Assembly (NCBI GenBank): GCA_035705985.1
Contig: DASSVP010000208.1
Location: 1 to 13,487 of the forward strand
Direction: 5' to 3'
DNA: 13,487 nucleotides
Origin: JACVRW01 sp035705985
GTDB lineage: Bacteria; Actinomycetota; Thermoleophilia; Solirubrobacterales; Thermoleophilaceae
Under the pieces are notes generated by a model, which was not told the origin of the DNA, made no database searches, and worked only from the letters and a program-made list of their open reading frames with translations. This document shows positions 1-6,751 of the stretch, in pieces; the stretch's first letter is position 1; each line of letters starts with the position of its first letter. Both the position numbers and the translations under genes were made by a program.

Positions 1-60
1 CTCGACTGGGACAGCGTCGAGGGCGCCCTCCGGATCTGCCAGGAATACCTGCGGGGCTAG
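1..60 (+). CDS. C-terminal end of an unknown protein (partial)
   Basis: The first base opens a frame of 19 sense codons ending in TAG at 58-60. It reads LDWDSVEGALRICQEYLRG, a plausible amphipathic C-terminal helix. The frame has the same GC-rich third-position pattern as the genes around it. The body of the gene lies outside the window, so no family can be assigned. Its TAG overlaps the stop of the convergent DUF3467 gene: the palindrome CTAG at 57-60 supplies a stop on both strands. That tight fit is the main support for this being a real gene end. A chance open frame of 20 codons cannot be excluded in DNA this GC-rich. Confidence 0.5.
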   Translation, partial: LDWDSVEGALRICQEYLRG

Positions 61-347
61 TCCTGCTCGCCCAGCTCGGGCAGATCGCGGATGCCCTCGC
101 GCGTCCGCCACTTGGAGAAGTTGTCCTCCATGGCGTCGATCAGCTCGCGCATGAAGCGCGGCGAGAGGTTGATCCGCGAGACGACTACGCCCGGGACCTC
201 CCCCTCCTCCACCTCGTGGTCCACGCGGGCGAACGTCAGCGTGAACTCGTAGTCGGAGTGGGAGACGTTGGCGAAGTTGGCGTAATGCCCTGCCATCGTC
301 TCCGGGTCGGTGTGGATGTTGAAGTGGCGCTCGCCGTCCTCGGGCAC
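57..347 (-). CDS. DUF3467 domain-containing protein
   Basis: This is a 96-residue soluble protein that matches the pattern of the DUF3467 family, small bacterial and archaeal proteins of unknown function. The family signature is visible as YANFANVSHSDYEFTLTFAR at about residues 22-41 and as the C-terminal block RINLSPRFMRELIDAMEDNF at about 58-77. Between them is a short acidic loop (EVEEGEVPG). The length is typical for the family and the fold looks complete. There is no signal peptide and no membrane segment. The start is GTG at 347-345; no ATG lies in a better place and no Shine-Dalgarno site precedes it, so the mRNA may be leaderless. The gene is divergent from rlmH across 20 bases and convergent with the upstream partial gene through an overlapping stop. 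The family call is firm; no function is claimed. Confidence 0.85.
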   Translation of the reverse strand: MPEDGERHFNIHTDPETMAGHYANFANVSHSDYEFTLTFARVDHEVEEGEVPGVVVSRINLSPRFMRELIDAMEDNFSKWRTREGIRDLPELGEQD

Positions 348-367
348 GCGCGTAGTATCGCACCCGC
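348..367. promoter_or_regulatory. Possible back-to-back leaderless promoters between DUF3467 gene and rlmH
   Basis: Only 20 bases separate the two divergent start codons. On the + strand TAGTAT at 353-358 fits the TANNNT -10 pattern and ends nine bases before the rlmH ATG. On the - strand the overlapping GATACT (359-354) ends six bases before the GTG of the DUF3467 gene. Neither gene has a Shine-Dalgarno site, as expected for leaderless mRNAs, which are common in actinobacteria. No good -35 hexamer was found on either side, so this remains an inference. Confidence 0.35.
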
Positions 368-775
368 ATGCGGATCTCGGTGATCGCGGTGGGGCGCCTG
401 AGGCCGCCCTTCCAGGACGACGTGGAGCACTACCGCAAGCTGATCGCGGGCCACGCGCGACTCGAGCTGATCGAGGTGCGCGAGGACGAGCGAGTGCCGA
501 AGCGCATCCCGGAACGGGACCATCTGGTGCTGCTGGCGAGCGACGGCCGCGAGTTCGACTCCATGGAGCTGAGCCGCTGGCTGGAGGACCGGCGGCAGGA
601 CGGGCGCGACCTCTGCTTCATCATCGGCGGCCCGCGCGGCCTCGACCTGGACCAGTGCGACACGCGGCTCTCGCTCGGCCGGATGACGCTGCCCCACCAG
701 CTCGCCCGGGTGGTGCTGCTCGAGCAGCTCTACCGGGCCCACAAGATCCTCGCCCGCGAGCCGTATCACTATTAG
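368..775 (+). CDS. rlmH: 23S rRNA (pseudouridine1915-N3)-methyltransferase RlmH
   Basis: RlmH is a SPOUT-class, SAM-dependent methyltransferase that acts on assembled 70S ribosomes and methylates N3 of pseudouridine 1915 in helix 69 of 23S rRNA. The 135-residue product has the family hallmarks: an N-terminal beta strand MRISVIAVGRLR, the SAM-binding knot segment FIIGGPRGL at residues 84-92, the block LSLGRMTLPHQLARV at 101-115, and a C-terminal EPYHY ending. It is about 20 residues shorter than the E. coli protein (155). The missing length appears to be in the N-terminal half rather than in the knot. The last residue after the Tyr-His pair is Tyr, where E. coli has Arg-Glu. The start is ATG 368-370, which places the first strand correctly. 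argS follows after seven bases, giving a two-gene translation-related pair. Confidence 0.93.
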   Translation: MRISVIAVGRLRPPFQDDVEHYRKLIAGHARLELIEVREDERVPKRIPERDHLVLLASDGREFDSMELSRWLEDRRQDGRDLCFIIGGPRGLDLDQCDTRLSLGRMTLPHQLARVVLLEQLYRAHKILAREPYHY

Positions 776-782
776 TAGGGGC

Positions 783-2393
783 ATGGATCCCGTCGCTCAC
801 CTGACGACCGCGGTCGAGGAGACGGCCGCCGACGTGGGCGGCAACGGCAGCCGTGCGGGGCTGAGGCTCGACCGGCCGGCGCGCGCGGACTTCGGCGACT
901 ACTCGACCAATGCGGCGATGCTGCTCGCGCCCTCGCTCGGCGAGCCGCCGCGCGCGGTGGCCGAGAAGCTCGGCGACCGGCTGGGCGAGCGCCTTGGCGA
1001 GGCGGTCGAGCGCGTGGAGGTGGCCGGCCCGGGCTTCCTCAACCTGTTCATGGCGGACCGCTGGTACCTCGAGACGCTGGCGACGCTGGTGGAGGCGGGT
1101 GACGAGTACGGCGCTGGAACGGAAGGCCAGCACGTCCAGGTCGAGTTCGTCAGCGCCAACCCCACGGGCCCGATAACGATCGCCTCGGCGCGCCACGCCG
1201 CCTACGGCGACTCCCTCGCGCGGATCCTCCAGCGCGCCGGACACCGGGTCGAGCGCGAGTACTACGTGAACGATGCCGGCAGCCAGGTGCGGCGCTTCGG
1301 CGAATCGATCCAGGCGCGGGCGCGCGGCGAGGAGCCGCCCGAGGACGGCTACCAGGGCGACTACGTGAACGAGCTCGCAGAGCGGATCGAGGGCGCTGCG
1401 GACGCGGATCCAGACGAGCTCGCCACGGCCGGGGTGGAGCTGATGGTCGAGGGCGTGCGGGACTCGCTCGAGCGCTTCCGGGTCCACATGGACAACTTCT
1501 TCTCGGAGCGGAGCCTGCACGACAAGGGCGAGGTGGCGGCCGCGGTCGCAAAGCTCGACAACGTCTACGAGCACGAGGGAGCGCTCTGGCTGCGCACGAC
1601 CGCCTCCGGCGACGACAAGGACCGCGTGCTGCGCCGCTCCAACGGCGAGTGGACGTACTTCGCGGTCGACGTCGCCTACCACTTCGACAAGCTCAGCCGC
1701 GGCTACGACAAGGCGATTGCGATGTGGGGCGCGGACCACCACGGCCACATCACGCGGATGCGGATCGCCTGGGACGCGCTCGGAGGGGATCCGGAGGCCT
1801 TCGAGATCCTGATCATGCAGCTCGTCAAGCTGGCCGAGAGCGGCGAGCAGGTGACGATGTCGAAGCGTGCCGGCGCGATCGTGACACTCGACGACCTGGT
1901 CGCCGACATCGGCGTGGATGCCGCGCGCTGGTTCCTCGCCTCGCGGAGCCACGACTCGATGCTCGAGATCGACCTCGACCTGGCGCGGAGCCAGTCGCAG
2001 GACAACCCGGTCTACTACGTGCAGTACGCACACGCGCGGATCGCGTCGATCCTGCGGAAGGCCGGTGAGGCGCGGGTCGAGGAGGCGCTCGCGGCCGACC
2101 TCCGCGGGAGCTCCGAGCAGATGCACCCCTCGGCGCGCGCGCTGGTGAAGCGGCTGCTCGAGCTGCCGTCGGAGATTCGCGAGGCCGGCGAGCGCAGGGC
2201 GCCCTACCGGATCGCCACCTACGCGACCGAGACCGCCCAGGACTTCTCGGCCTTCTACCGCGACTGCCGGGTCGTGGGAGCGGCCGAGGAGGGCGGTGAC
2301 GAGAACGTGCGCATCGCGACCTGTGTCATGACGAAGCGTGTGCTGGCACAGGCGCTGGACCTGCTCGGGGTCGACGCCCCGGAGTCGATGTAG
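783..2393 (+). CDS. argS: Arginyl-tRNA synthetase (class I)
   Basis: This enzyme charges tRNA-Arg with arginine using ATP in the cytoplasm. The 536-residue protein shows the full ArgS order: an N-terminal Add-1 domain (DFGDYSTNAAM near residue 40), a Rossmann catalytic core introduced by VSANPTGP at 123-130, the KMSKS-equivalent TMSKRAG at 358-364, and a C-terminal DALR-type helical anticodon-binding domain (DFSAFYRDCRVV and the final ALDLLGVDAPESM). The oddity is the HIGH signature: where ArgS usually has H-x-G-H just after NPTGP, this protein has T132-I133-A134-S135, followed by A-R-H138. The flanking sequence (AAYGDSLARIL) is well conserved, so this is not a frameshift. ATG 783 follows the rlmH stop by seven bases with a weak, very close AGGGG, suggesting translational coupling. 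It is probably the only argS copy, but that cannot be seen from this window. Confidence 0.95.
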   Translation: MDPVAHLTTAVEETAADVGGNGSRAGLRLDRPARADFGDYSTNAAMLLAPSLGEPPRAVAEKLGDRLGERLGEAVERVEVAGPGFLNLFMADRWYLETLATLVEAGDEYGAGTEGQHVQVEFVSANPTGPITIASARHAAYGDSLARILQRAGHRVEREYYVNDAGSQVRRFGESIQARARGEEPPEDGYQGDYVNELAERIEGAADADPDELATAGVELMVEGVRDSLERFRVHMDNFFSERSLHDKGEVAAAVAKLDNVYEHEGALWLRTTASGDDKDRVLRRSNGEWTYFAVDVAYHFDKLSRGYDKAIAMWGADHHGHITRMRIAWDALGGDPEAFEILIMQLVKLAESGEQVTMSKRAGAIVTLDDLVADIGVDAARWFLASRSHDSMLEIDLDLARSQSQDNPVYYVQYAHARIASILRKAGEARVEEALAADLRGSSEQMHPSARALVKRLLELPSEIREAGERRAPYRIATYATETAQDFSAFYRDCRVVGAAEEGGDENVRIATCVMTKRVLAQALDLLGVDAPESM

Positions 2394-2406
2394 GCTCCTC
2401 GGCCTC

Positions 2407-3711
2407 GTGCGCCGTCTCGGACTCGCCCTCGTCCTCGCCCTGCTGGTCCCCGCCGCGCCCGCCGCGGCGCGGGACCGCTACGTGCCGATGAAGGTGCCGC
2501 CCGGGCCCGGGCCGGCGCAGTACGACAGGGTGTTCGTCAAGCAGCTCGGGCCGGCGGGTGCGAGGAGCGTGCTCGTTCTCGTCCCGGGCACGAACGGCGG
2601 CGCGGGTGGCGTCGTGCCGGTGGCGCGCGACATCGTCAGGCGGGTGCCGCGCACGCAGGTCTGGATCCTCGACCGGCGCCAGCAGGCGTTCGAGGACACC
2701 TCGGTGTTCCGCACGGGCGACCCGCAGCGGGCGCAGGACTACTACCTCGGATTCCAGTACGAGCGCGTGAACGGGACGGATGTCCCGTTCGTGGCCAACT
2801 GGGGCCTGAAGCTCCAGCTTGCCGATCTCCGCAGCGTCGTGCGGCGCGCACGGGCGGGTGGCAGGCGGGTCATCCTCGGCGGCCACTCCGCGGGGGCGTC
2901 GACCGCCGTGGCGTACGCGGCCTGGGACTTCGGGGGGCGGCCGGGGTACCGCGATCTCGACGGCCTGGTCCTGATCGACGGCGGCCTGCTCGGGAGCTTC
3001 CGCTCCGCGGACCTCGCTCGTGCGAGGCGTGACCTGGCGGCCATCCGCCGCGGCGATGTGTTCCTCGACATCCTCGGCCTCGGCCTGCCCGAGGGCAACA
3101 GCCTGCTCGCCCAGACAGCGGCGCTGTGGGCGCTCGAACATCCCGACGAGCCGTCTGTGATCCAGCAGTACCAGTTCCTGCCGGACTACCTGAAGCCTCC
3201 GGTTCGCGCCACGAACGAGGCGCAACTCGGCTTCGCGCTGGACGAGGACACCTCGCCCGACTCGCTCGGCCTGATTCACATCCGCGCCGGGCGGCTGGCC
3301 GACAGCGGTGACCCGCGCGGCTGGCTCGACGGTGAGCACACGCCGATCCGCCGCCACGCGAGGGCCTGGGCGGCGGACGCTCCCAACGCGCTCGAGTGGT
3401 ACTACCCCAACCGGCTCCGCCTCGACATAGACGCCGCGAGCCCGCTGCGGCAGACGCCTGCCGCGCGCTTCCTCGGCCTGCGGCTCATGCACGGCAACGA
3501 GATCGACGTCCCGCTCTACGCCTACTCGACCGACCTCACCGAGGGGGGTGTGGCCCGCGGCGCCCGCCGACTGGCGGCGCGGGCGCCGATCCCGAGCCTG
3601 CGCGTCGTGGACGACCGCCGCGCGAGCCACCTCGACCCGCTCTCCGCCGCTCCCCGGACGAACCGCTTCCTCAGGACCGTGGTGCCGTTCCTGAGGCGCA
3701 GCGCTCGATAG
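2407..3711 (+). CDS. Exported alpha/beta hydrolase
   Basis: The 434-residue product starts with a Sec-type signal peptide (VRRLGLALVLALLVPAAPAAA, cleavage expected near residue 21), so it should act outside the membrane. The mature part has alpha/beta-hydrolase features: an oxyanion-type turn VPGTNGGAG around residues 59-67, the nucleophile elbow G158-G-H-S161-A-G, a strand ending in LIDGG (Asp191, less likely the catalytic acid), and a late ASHLDP with His408 as the likely catalytic His. It could be an esterase or lipase-like enzyme; the substrate cannot be read from the sequence. I chose GTG 2407 because it opens exactly at the signal peptide. An upstream ATG at 2338 would add 23 residues read from argS in another frame. 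It follows argS by 13 bases and precedes the MFS gene by 10, so it is likely co-transcribed. No Shine-Dalgarno site is evident. Confidence 0.8.
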   Translation: MRRLGLALVLALLVPAAPAAARDRYVPMKVPPGPGPAQYDRVFVKQLGPAGARSVLVLVPGTNGGAGGVVPVARDIVRRVPRTQVWILDRRQQAFEDTSVFRTGDPQRAQDYYLGFQYERVNGTDVPFVANWGLKLQLADLRSVVRRARAGGRRVILGGHSAGASTAVAYAAWDFGGRPGYRDLDGLVLIDGGLLGSFRSADLARARRDLAAIRRGDVFLDILGLGLPEGNSLLAQTAALWALEHPDEPSVIQQYQFLPDYLKPPVRATNEAQLGFALDEDTSPDSLGLIHIRAGRLADSGDPRGWLDGEHTPIRRHARAWAADAPNALEWYYPNRLRLDIDAASPLRQTPAARFLGLRLMHGNEIDVPLYAYSTDLTEGGVARGARRLAARAPIPSLRVVDDRRASHLDPLSAAPRTNRFLRTVVPFLRRSAR

Positions 3712-3721
3712 CTTCGCGCGG

Positions 3722-4861
3722 GTGCACCGCGCCCGCTTCGCGATCACCGCCGTCTTCGCCCTGAACGGGTCGCTGTTCGCGACCTTCTCCGCGCGGCTGC
3801 CCGCGATCCAGGAGCGCACCGGGATCAGCGAGGGGCAGCTCGGGCTCGCCCTGCTGTGCGCGATGATCGGGCTTCTCAGCGTGCAGCTCGTGGCGGGCGC
3901 GCTCGTGAGCCGCTTCGGCAGCCGGCCGGTCGTCCTCGGCGGGGCGCTGGGGTACGCGCTGGGCCTCATGCCTGTCGCCCTGTCGACGTCGTTCGGCGCG
4001 CTGGCGGCCTCGATGTTCCTGATCGGCGTGGCGAGCGGGCCGCTCGACGTGGCGATGAACGTCCACGGCCTCACGATCGAGCGGCGTATCGAGCGGCCGA
4101 TCCTGTCGGGCCTCCACGCGGCATTCTCGTTCGGTGCGCTCGCGGGCGCCGCGGCCGGCGGGCTCGTTGCGGACGCGGGCGTGGGGGTGGTCTCGCACTT
4201 CGCCGTCGTGGCCGCGGCCGGCGCGACGCTCGCCCTCGTCCTGCGGGCGCTGCTGCTCCCACCCGGCGCCGACGCGGCGCCCGAGGGGCCTCGCTTCGCT
4301 CGGCCCACGCGCGCGCTCGCCCTCGTGGGCGTGTTCGCGATCTGCGCCGTACTGGCCGAGGGCGCCGTCTCGAACTGGTCCGCCGTGTACCTGGAGGGGG
4401 AGGTGGGCGCCGGCGAGGGCACCGCGGCGGCAAGCCTCGCCGCGTTCTCGCTCGGCATGGGGATCGGCAGGCTCACGGGCGACCGGCTGAGCGCGCTTCT
4501 CGGCACGGTCCGGCTGGCGCGCGGAGGGGCTTCGCTCGCGGCCGTTGCGATCGGCATCGCGCTGCTCGCCGACTCGCCCCTGATCGCCATCGCCGGGTTC
4601 GCGCTGGCCGGTGTCGGGCTGGCCGCGCTGTTCCCGCTCGCGCTGCGCGCGGCCGCCGAGCGCGGCGACAGCGCCGGCCCTGCCGTGGCGGCCGTCTCGG
4701 CGATGGCCTACGTGGGCTTCATCGCGGGCCCGCCGGCGATCGGCGGCCTCGCGGAGCTCGTCGGGCTGCGCGCCGCGCTCGCGCTTGTGGTGGCGTGTCT
4801 GGCGGCCGCGGCGGTGCTGGCGGACGCGGTGCGGACGCCGGCCGCCGCTAGATCTCGCTGA
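3722..4861 (+). CDS. MFS transporter, YbjJ-like
   Basis: This is a 379-residue hydrophobic protein with about twelve predicted membrane segments, the size of a compact major facilitator superfamily carrier. The first helix contains NGSLFATFSARLPAIQERTG (15-34). The loop between helices 2 and 3 has SRFGSRPVV (63-71), a motif A-like basic turn. GPLDVAMNVHG (106-116) followed by RPILSGLHAAFSFG resembles the E. coli YbjJ group and the wider FucP-like branch. The substrate is unknown; members of this branch are often annotated only as MFS transporters. GTG 3722 is the start that leaves helix 1 intact. The 3' end overlaps the convergent ccdA gene by 14 bases. Its position behind a secreted hydrolase would fit uptake or export of that enzyme's product or substrate, but that is a guess from proximity. 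Confidence 0.85.
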   Translation: MHRARFAITAVFALNGSLFATFSARLPAIQERTGISEGQLGLALLCAMIGLLSVQLVAGALVSRFGSRPVVLGGALGYALGLMPVALSTSFGALAASMFLIGVASGPLDVAMNVHGLTIERRIERPILSGLHAAFSFGALAGAAAGGLVADAGVGVVSHFAVVAAAGATLALVLRALLLPPGADAAPEGPRFARPTRALALVGVFAICAVLAEGAVSNWSAVYLEGEVGAGEGTAAASLAAFSLGMGIGRLTGDRLSALLGTVRLARGGASLAAVAIGIALLADSPLIAIAGFALAGVGLAALFPLALRAAAERGDSAGPAVAAVSAMAYVGFIAGPPAIGGLAELVGLRAALALVVACLAAAAVLADAVRTPAAARSR

Positions 4862-5597
4862 AGAAGTTCAGGTTGAGGTCGTCCATCACGCGCAGTGCCT
4901 CGGCGTTCAGCCTGGTGAGCTCGTTCGTGAACAGCAGGACGCCCATCACCACCAGGATCACGCCCGAGACCACCGTGATCGCGGTGTAGTGGTCCCGGAA
5001 GAACCTGAAGACGCCGGAGAAGGTCGTGAAGGCGAGCGCGCTCAGGATGAACGGCACCGCGAGGCCGAGCGCGTAGAAGGCGAGCAGCACGCCGCCCTCG
5101 CCCACCGTCGACTCCTGCGACGCGGCGGTGAGGATCGCGCCGAGCGTCGGACCGGTGCACGGCAGCCAGGCGACCGCGAACGCGAGCCCCGCAATGATCG
5201 GGCCGCCGGTGTGGGCGCGGCGCATCAGCTCCTCCGGGCGCCACTGGCGGTTCAGCCTCGGAACGAACAGCGTCGCGATGAAGAGCACACCGAGCAGCGC
5301 GATGATCACGCCGGAGATCTGGCGGAGGATCGCGCGATTGTCCTGGAGCACCTGGCCGAGGCCGGTGGCGGTCATGCCGAGCGCGACGAACATCGCAGTG
5401 AACGCGAGGCAGAACAGCACCGCCGGGCCGAGCACCTTGCGCTTCCCGCGGCCCTCCTGGATGTCCGCGAACGAGACGCCCGAGATCGTCGACAGGTAGC
5501 CGGGCACGAGCGGCAGGACGCAGGGGGATACGAACGAGACGAAGCCGACCGCGAAGGCGGCGAACACGGTCGCGTCGACGGTGTCCTGCCCGATCAC
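4848..5597 (-). CDS. ccdA: Cytochrome c biogenesis protein CcdA (DsbD transmembrane domain family)
   Basis: CcdA passes electrons from cytoplasmic thioredoxin across the membrane to extracytoplasmic thiol proteins needed to keep apocytochrome c cysteines reduced. The 249-residue product has about six membrane helices and both conserved cysteines in family context: SPC26VLPLVPGYLS in helix 1 and LPC147TGPTLGAIL in helix 4. It is the minimal CcdA form, without the periplasmic domains of full-length DsbD. A C-terminal tail of about 25 residues (LNAEALRVMDDLNLNFFSEI) follows the last helix. Translation starts at GTG 5597-5595, which overlaps the ccmH stop as GTGA, a coupling arrangement. The likely electron acceptor is the thioredoxin-like protein encoded first in the same operon. 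Its stop lies inside the 3' end of the convergent MFS gene. Confidence 0.92.
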   Translation of the reverse strand: MIGQDTVDATVFAAFAVGFVSFVSPCVLPLVPGYLSTISGVSFADIQEGRGKRKVLGPAVLFCLAFTAMFVALGMTATGLGQVLQDNRAILRQISGVIIALLGVLFIATLFVPRLNRQWRPEELMRRAHTGGPIIAGLAFAVAWLPCTGPTLGAILTAASQESTVGEGGVLLAFYALGLAVPFILSALAFTTFSGVFRFFRDHYTAITVVSGVILVVMGVLLFTNELTRLNAEALRVMDDLNLNFFSEI

Positions 5598-6064
5598 AGC
5601 TCGTACCGGTCCATGTCGTCCTCGAGGCGGGAGCCGTCGGCGCCGGCCATGGCCGGGCCGCCGGGCTCACTGCCCGTGCGGGCGCGGCGCCGCCAGCGAA
5701 CCACCGCGAACGCGATGCCCGCGCTCGCCACCAGGATGCCCACGGCCGGCACCGCGTAGACCAGCACATCGCCGAGGTCGTCGTCGCCCTGGTCGCCGGG
5801 CAGCGCGAGGACGCTCTCGCCGAACTCCGCGACGAGCGCCTGCTTCACCTCGTCCTTCGACTTGCAGCGGGCGATCAGCTCCTGGATGTACTCGCGCTCG
5901 CGCTCGGCCTGCGGCGCCTCGCTGGCGAGGCCGAGCGGCGTGCCGCAGACCGGGCACATGACCTCGTCCTCGACGTCCGCGAGGCTGGTCTGCGGGCAGT
6001 CCTGGGCTGCCGCGGCGGCCGGCAGCAGGAGCAGGGCGGCGAGGGCGATCGCGAGCGCCCTCAT
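5594..6064 (-). CDS. ccmH: Cytochrome c-type biogenesis protein CcmH
   Basis: CcmH-family proteins are membrane-anchored thiol oxidoreductases that handle the CXXCH cysteines of apocytochrome c during heme attachment (system I). The 156-residue product has a signal sequence (MRALAIALAALLLLPAAAAA), the redox motif C37-P-V-C40 in VEDEVMCPVCGTPLG, the following helical segment (EREREYIQELIARCKSKDEV), the family-typical FGESVLALP at 81-89, and one C-terminal membrane helix at about 99-123 with a basic stop (RWRRRAR). This is the short CcmH form without the TPR extension. Extra cysteines at 23 and 67 are present; Cys23 is not in a lipobox. ATG 6064 overlaps the stop of the upstream thioredoxin-like gene as ATGA. 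An apparent upstream extension of the frame is the shadow of that gene. Confidence 0.9.
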   Translation of the reverse strand: MRALAIALAALLLLPAAAAAQDCPQTSLADVEDEVMCPVCGTPLGLASEAPQAEREREYIQELIARCKSKDEVKQALVAEFGESVLALPGDQGDDDLGDVLVYAVPAVGILVASAGIAFAVVRWRRRARTGSEPGGPAMAGADGSRLEDDMDRYEL

Positions 6065-6603
6065 AGCAGCGGCTCGACGTTGGCCTTCAGCCAGGCTTCG
6101 TCGACGGGGCCGCGCTGGGCGGCGGCGATGCGCCCCTGGCGGTCGATGGCGAACGTCTCGGGATACTGGACCACGCCGTAGCGCTCGAGCCCCTCGCCGT
6201 CCTTGTCCTTGAGCATCGGGTAGGTGAGGCCGTACTCCTCGATGAACTCCTCGGCGTGCGCGGTCACGTCGAGCATGTCGACGCCGAGCACGAGCCCCCC
6301 ACGCGACTTCATCCTCTGGTGCCAGCGCTCGAGCAGCGGCGACTCCTCCTTGCACGGCTTGCACCACGAGGCCCAGAAGTTGAGTACGACCACCTGGCCG
6401 CGATAGTCGGCGAGCGACCCGATGCCGGCACCGCCGAGCTTCGGTAGCTCGAGCTCGGGCGCCTCCTCCCGCTCGCCGGCCGCGAGAGCGCGATCGACGC
6501 TGCGATCCGGGTCCGTCTGAACGAGCCCGTAGGCCAGCAGCCCGACAAGCCCGGCGAGGACGGCGAGAACGGCGATCGGAACGGGGGAGAGGACCCTGCG
6601 CAT
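6061..6603 (-). CDS. ccmG: Thiol:disulfide interchange protein, CcmG/DsbE/ResA type
   Basis: This is a membrane-tethered thioredoxin-like reductant for apocytochrome c. The 180-residue product has an uncleaved-looking N-terminal helix (about residues 6-28) followed by an extracytoplasmic thioredoxin fold. The active site is W80-C81-K-P-C84 in VVLNFWASWCKPCKEESPLL. The cis-proline loop is present as VVQYP148ETFAID, with the PETF typical of CcmG/ResA/TlpA proteins. No lipobox is seen. It is the first gene of a three-gene unit (ccmG, ccmH, ccdA) and should receive electrons from CcdA and pass them to CcmH or apocytochrome. ATG 6603-6601 is a clear start; no strong Shine-Dalgarno site precedes it. 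ResA or TlpA would be equally acceptable names, because these differ mainly by the pathway around them. Confidence 0.9.
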   Translation of the reverse strand: MRRVLSPVPIAVLAVLAGLVGLLAYGLVQTDPDRSVDRALAAGEREEAPELELPKLGGAGIGSLADYRGQVVVLNFWASWCKPCKEESPLLERWHQRMKSRGGLVLGVDMLDVTAHAEEFIEEYGLTYPMLKDKDGEGLERYGVVQYPETFAIDRQGRIAAAQRGPVDEAWLKANVEPLL

Positions 6604-6629
6604 AGGCCGATCTGAACCATAGATAGGGC

Positions 6630-6635
6630 TACACT
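6630..6635 (+). promoter_or_regulatory. Possible -10 element of the tRNA-Gly gene
   Basis: TACACT fits the TANNNT -10 consensus and lies 24 bases upstream of the tRNA 5' end, leaving room for a short leader removed by RNase P. No convincing -35 hexamer is present at 16-18 bases. The 56-base divergent gap to ccmG must also hold the promoter for the cytochrome c operon; TATCTAT read on the - strand near 6625-6619 is a candidate for it. Both are weak calls. Confidence 0.3.
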
Positions 6636-6659
6636 CGGCCCCTGGCGCACAGCCGCCAC

Positions 6660-6732
6660 GCGGACGTAGCTCAGTTGGTAGAGCGTCGGCTTCCCAAGCC
6701 GAAGGTCGCGGGTTCGAGGCCCGTCGTCCGCT
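6660..6732 (+). tRNA. tRNA-Gly (anticodon CCC)
   Basis: A complete 73-base cloverleaf can be drawn. The acceptor stem is GCGGACG with CGTCCGC (6660-6666 and 6725-6731). The D-arm is GCTC-AGTTGGTA-GAGC. The anticodon stem is TCGGC with GCCGA around loop TTCCCAA, and a five-base variable loop AGGTC follows. The T-arm is GCGGG-TTCGAGG-CCCGT with one G-T wobble pair. The anticodon is CCC, reading GGG glycine codons. The discriminator base is T, and the G1-C72 and C2-G71 pairs match bacterial tRNA-Gly identity features. The 3' CCA is not encoded (TTC follows the stem), so it must be added by the CCA-adding enzyme. The gene stands alone, 19 bases from the 3' end of the convergent NmrA-like gene. 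Confidence 0.97.
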
Positions 6733-6751
6733 TCAAGCTCCCGCTCCTGGT

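Noticed and set aside
621..2126. 501-codon open frame on the - strand opposite argS
   Set aside because: It lies wholly opposite a well-supported gene, has arginine-, valine- and histidine-rich low-information translation, and shows no recognisable domain. It is a by-product of the GC-rich codon pattern.
2338..2406. Upstream ATG as start of the exported hydrolase
   Set aside because: It overlaps the end of argS in another frame and would add 23 residues before a clean signal peptide that starts at GTG 2407.
2326..4590. 754-codon open frame on the - strand opposite the hydrolase and MFS genes
   Set aside because: Its composition (Pro, Ala, Arg, Ser repeats) is that of antisense GC-rich coding DNA, and it spans two unrelated good genes.
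4611..5759. 382-codon + strand open frame opposite ccdA
   Set aside because: The translation is a charged low-complexity string, and the opposite strand encodes a clear CcdA membrane protein with both conserved cysteines.
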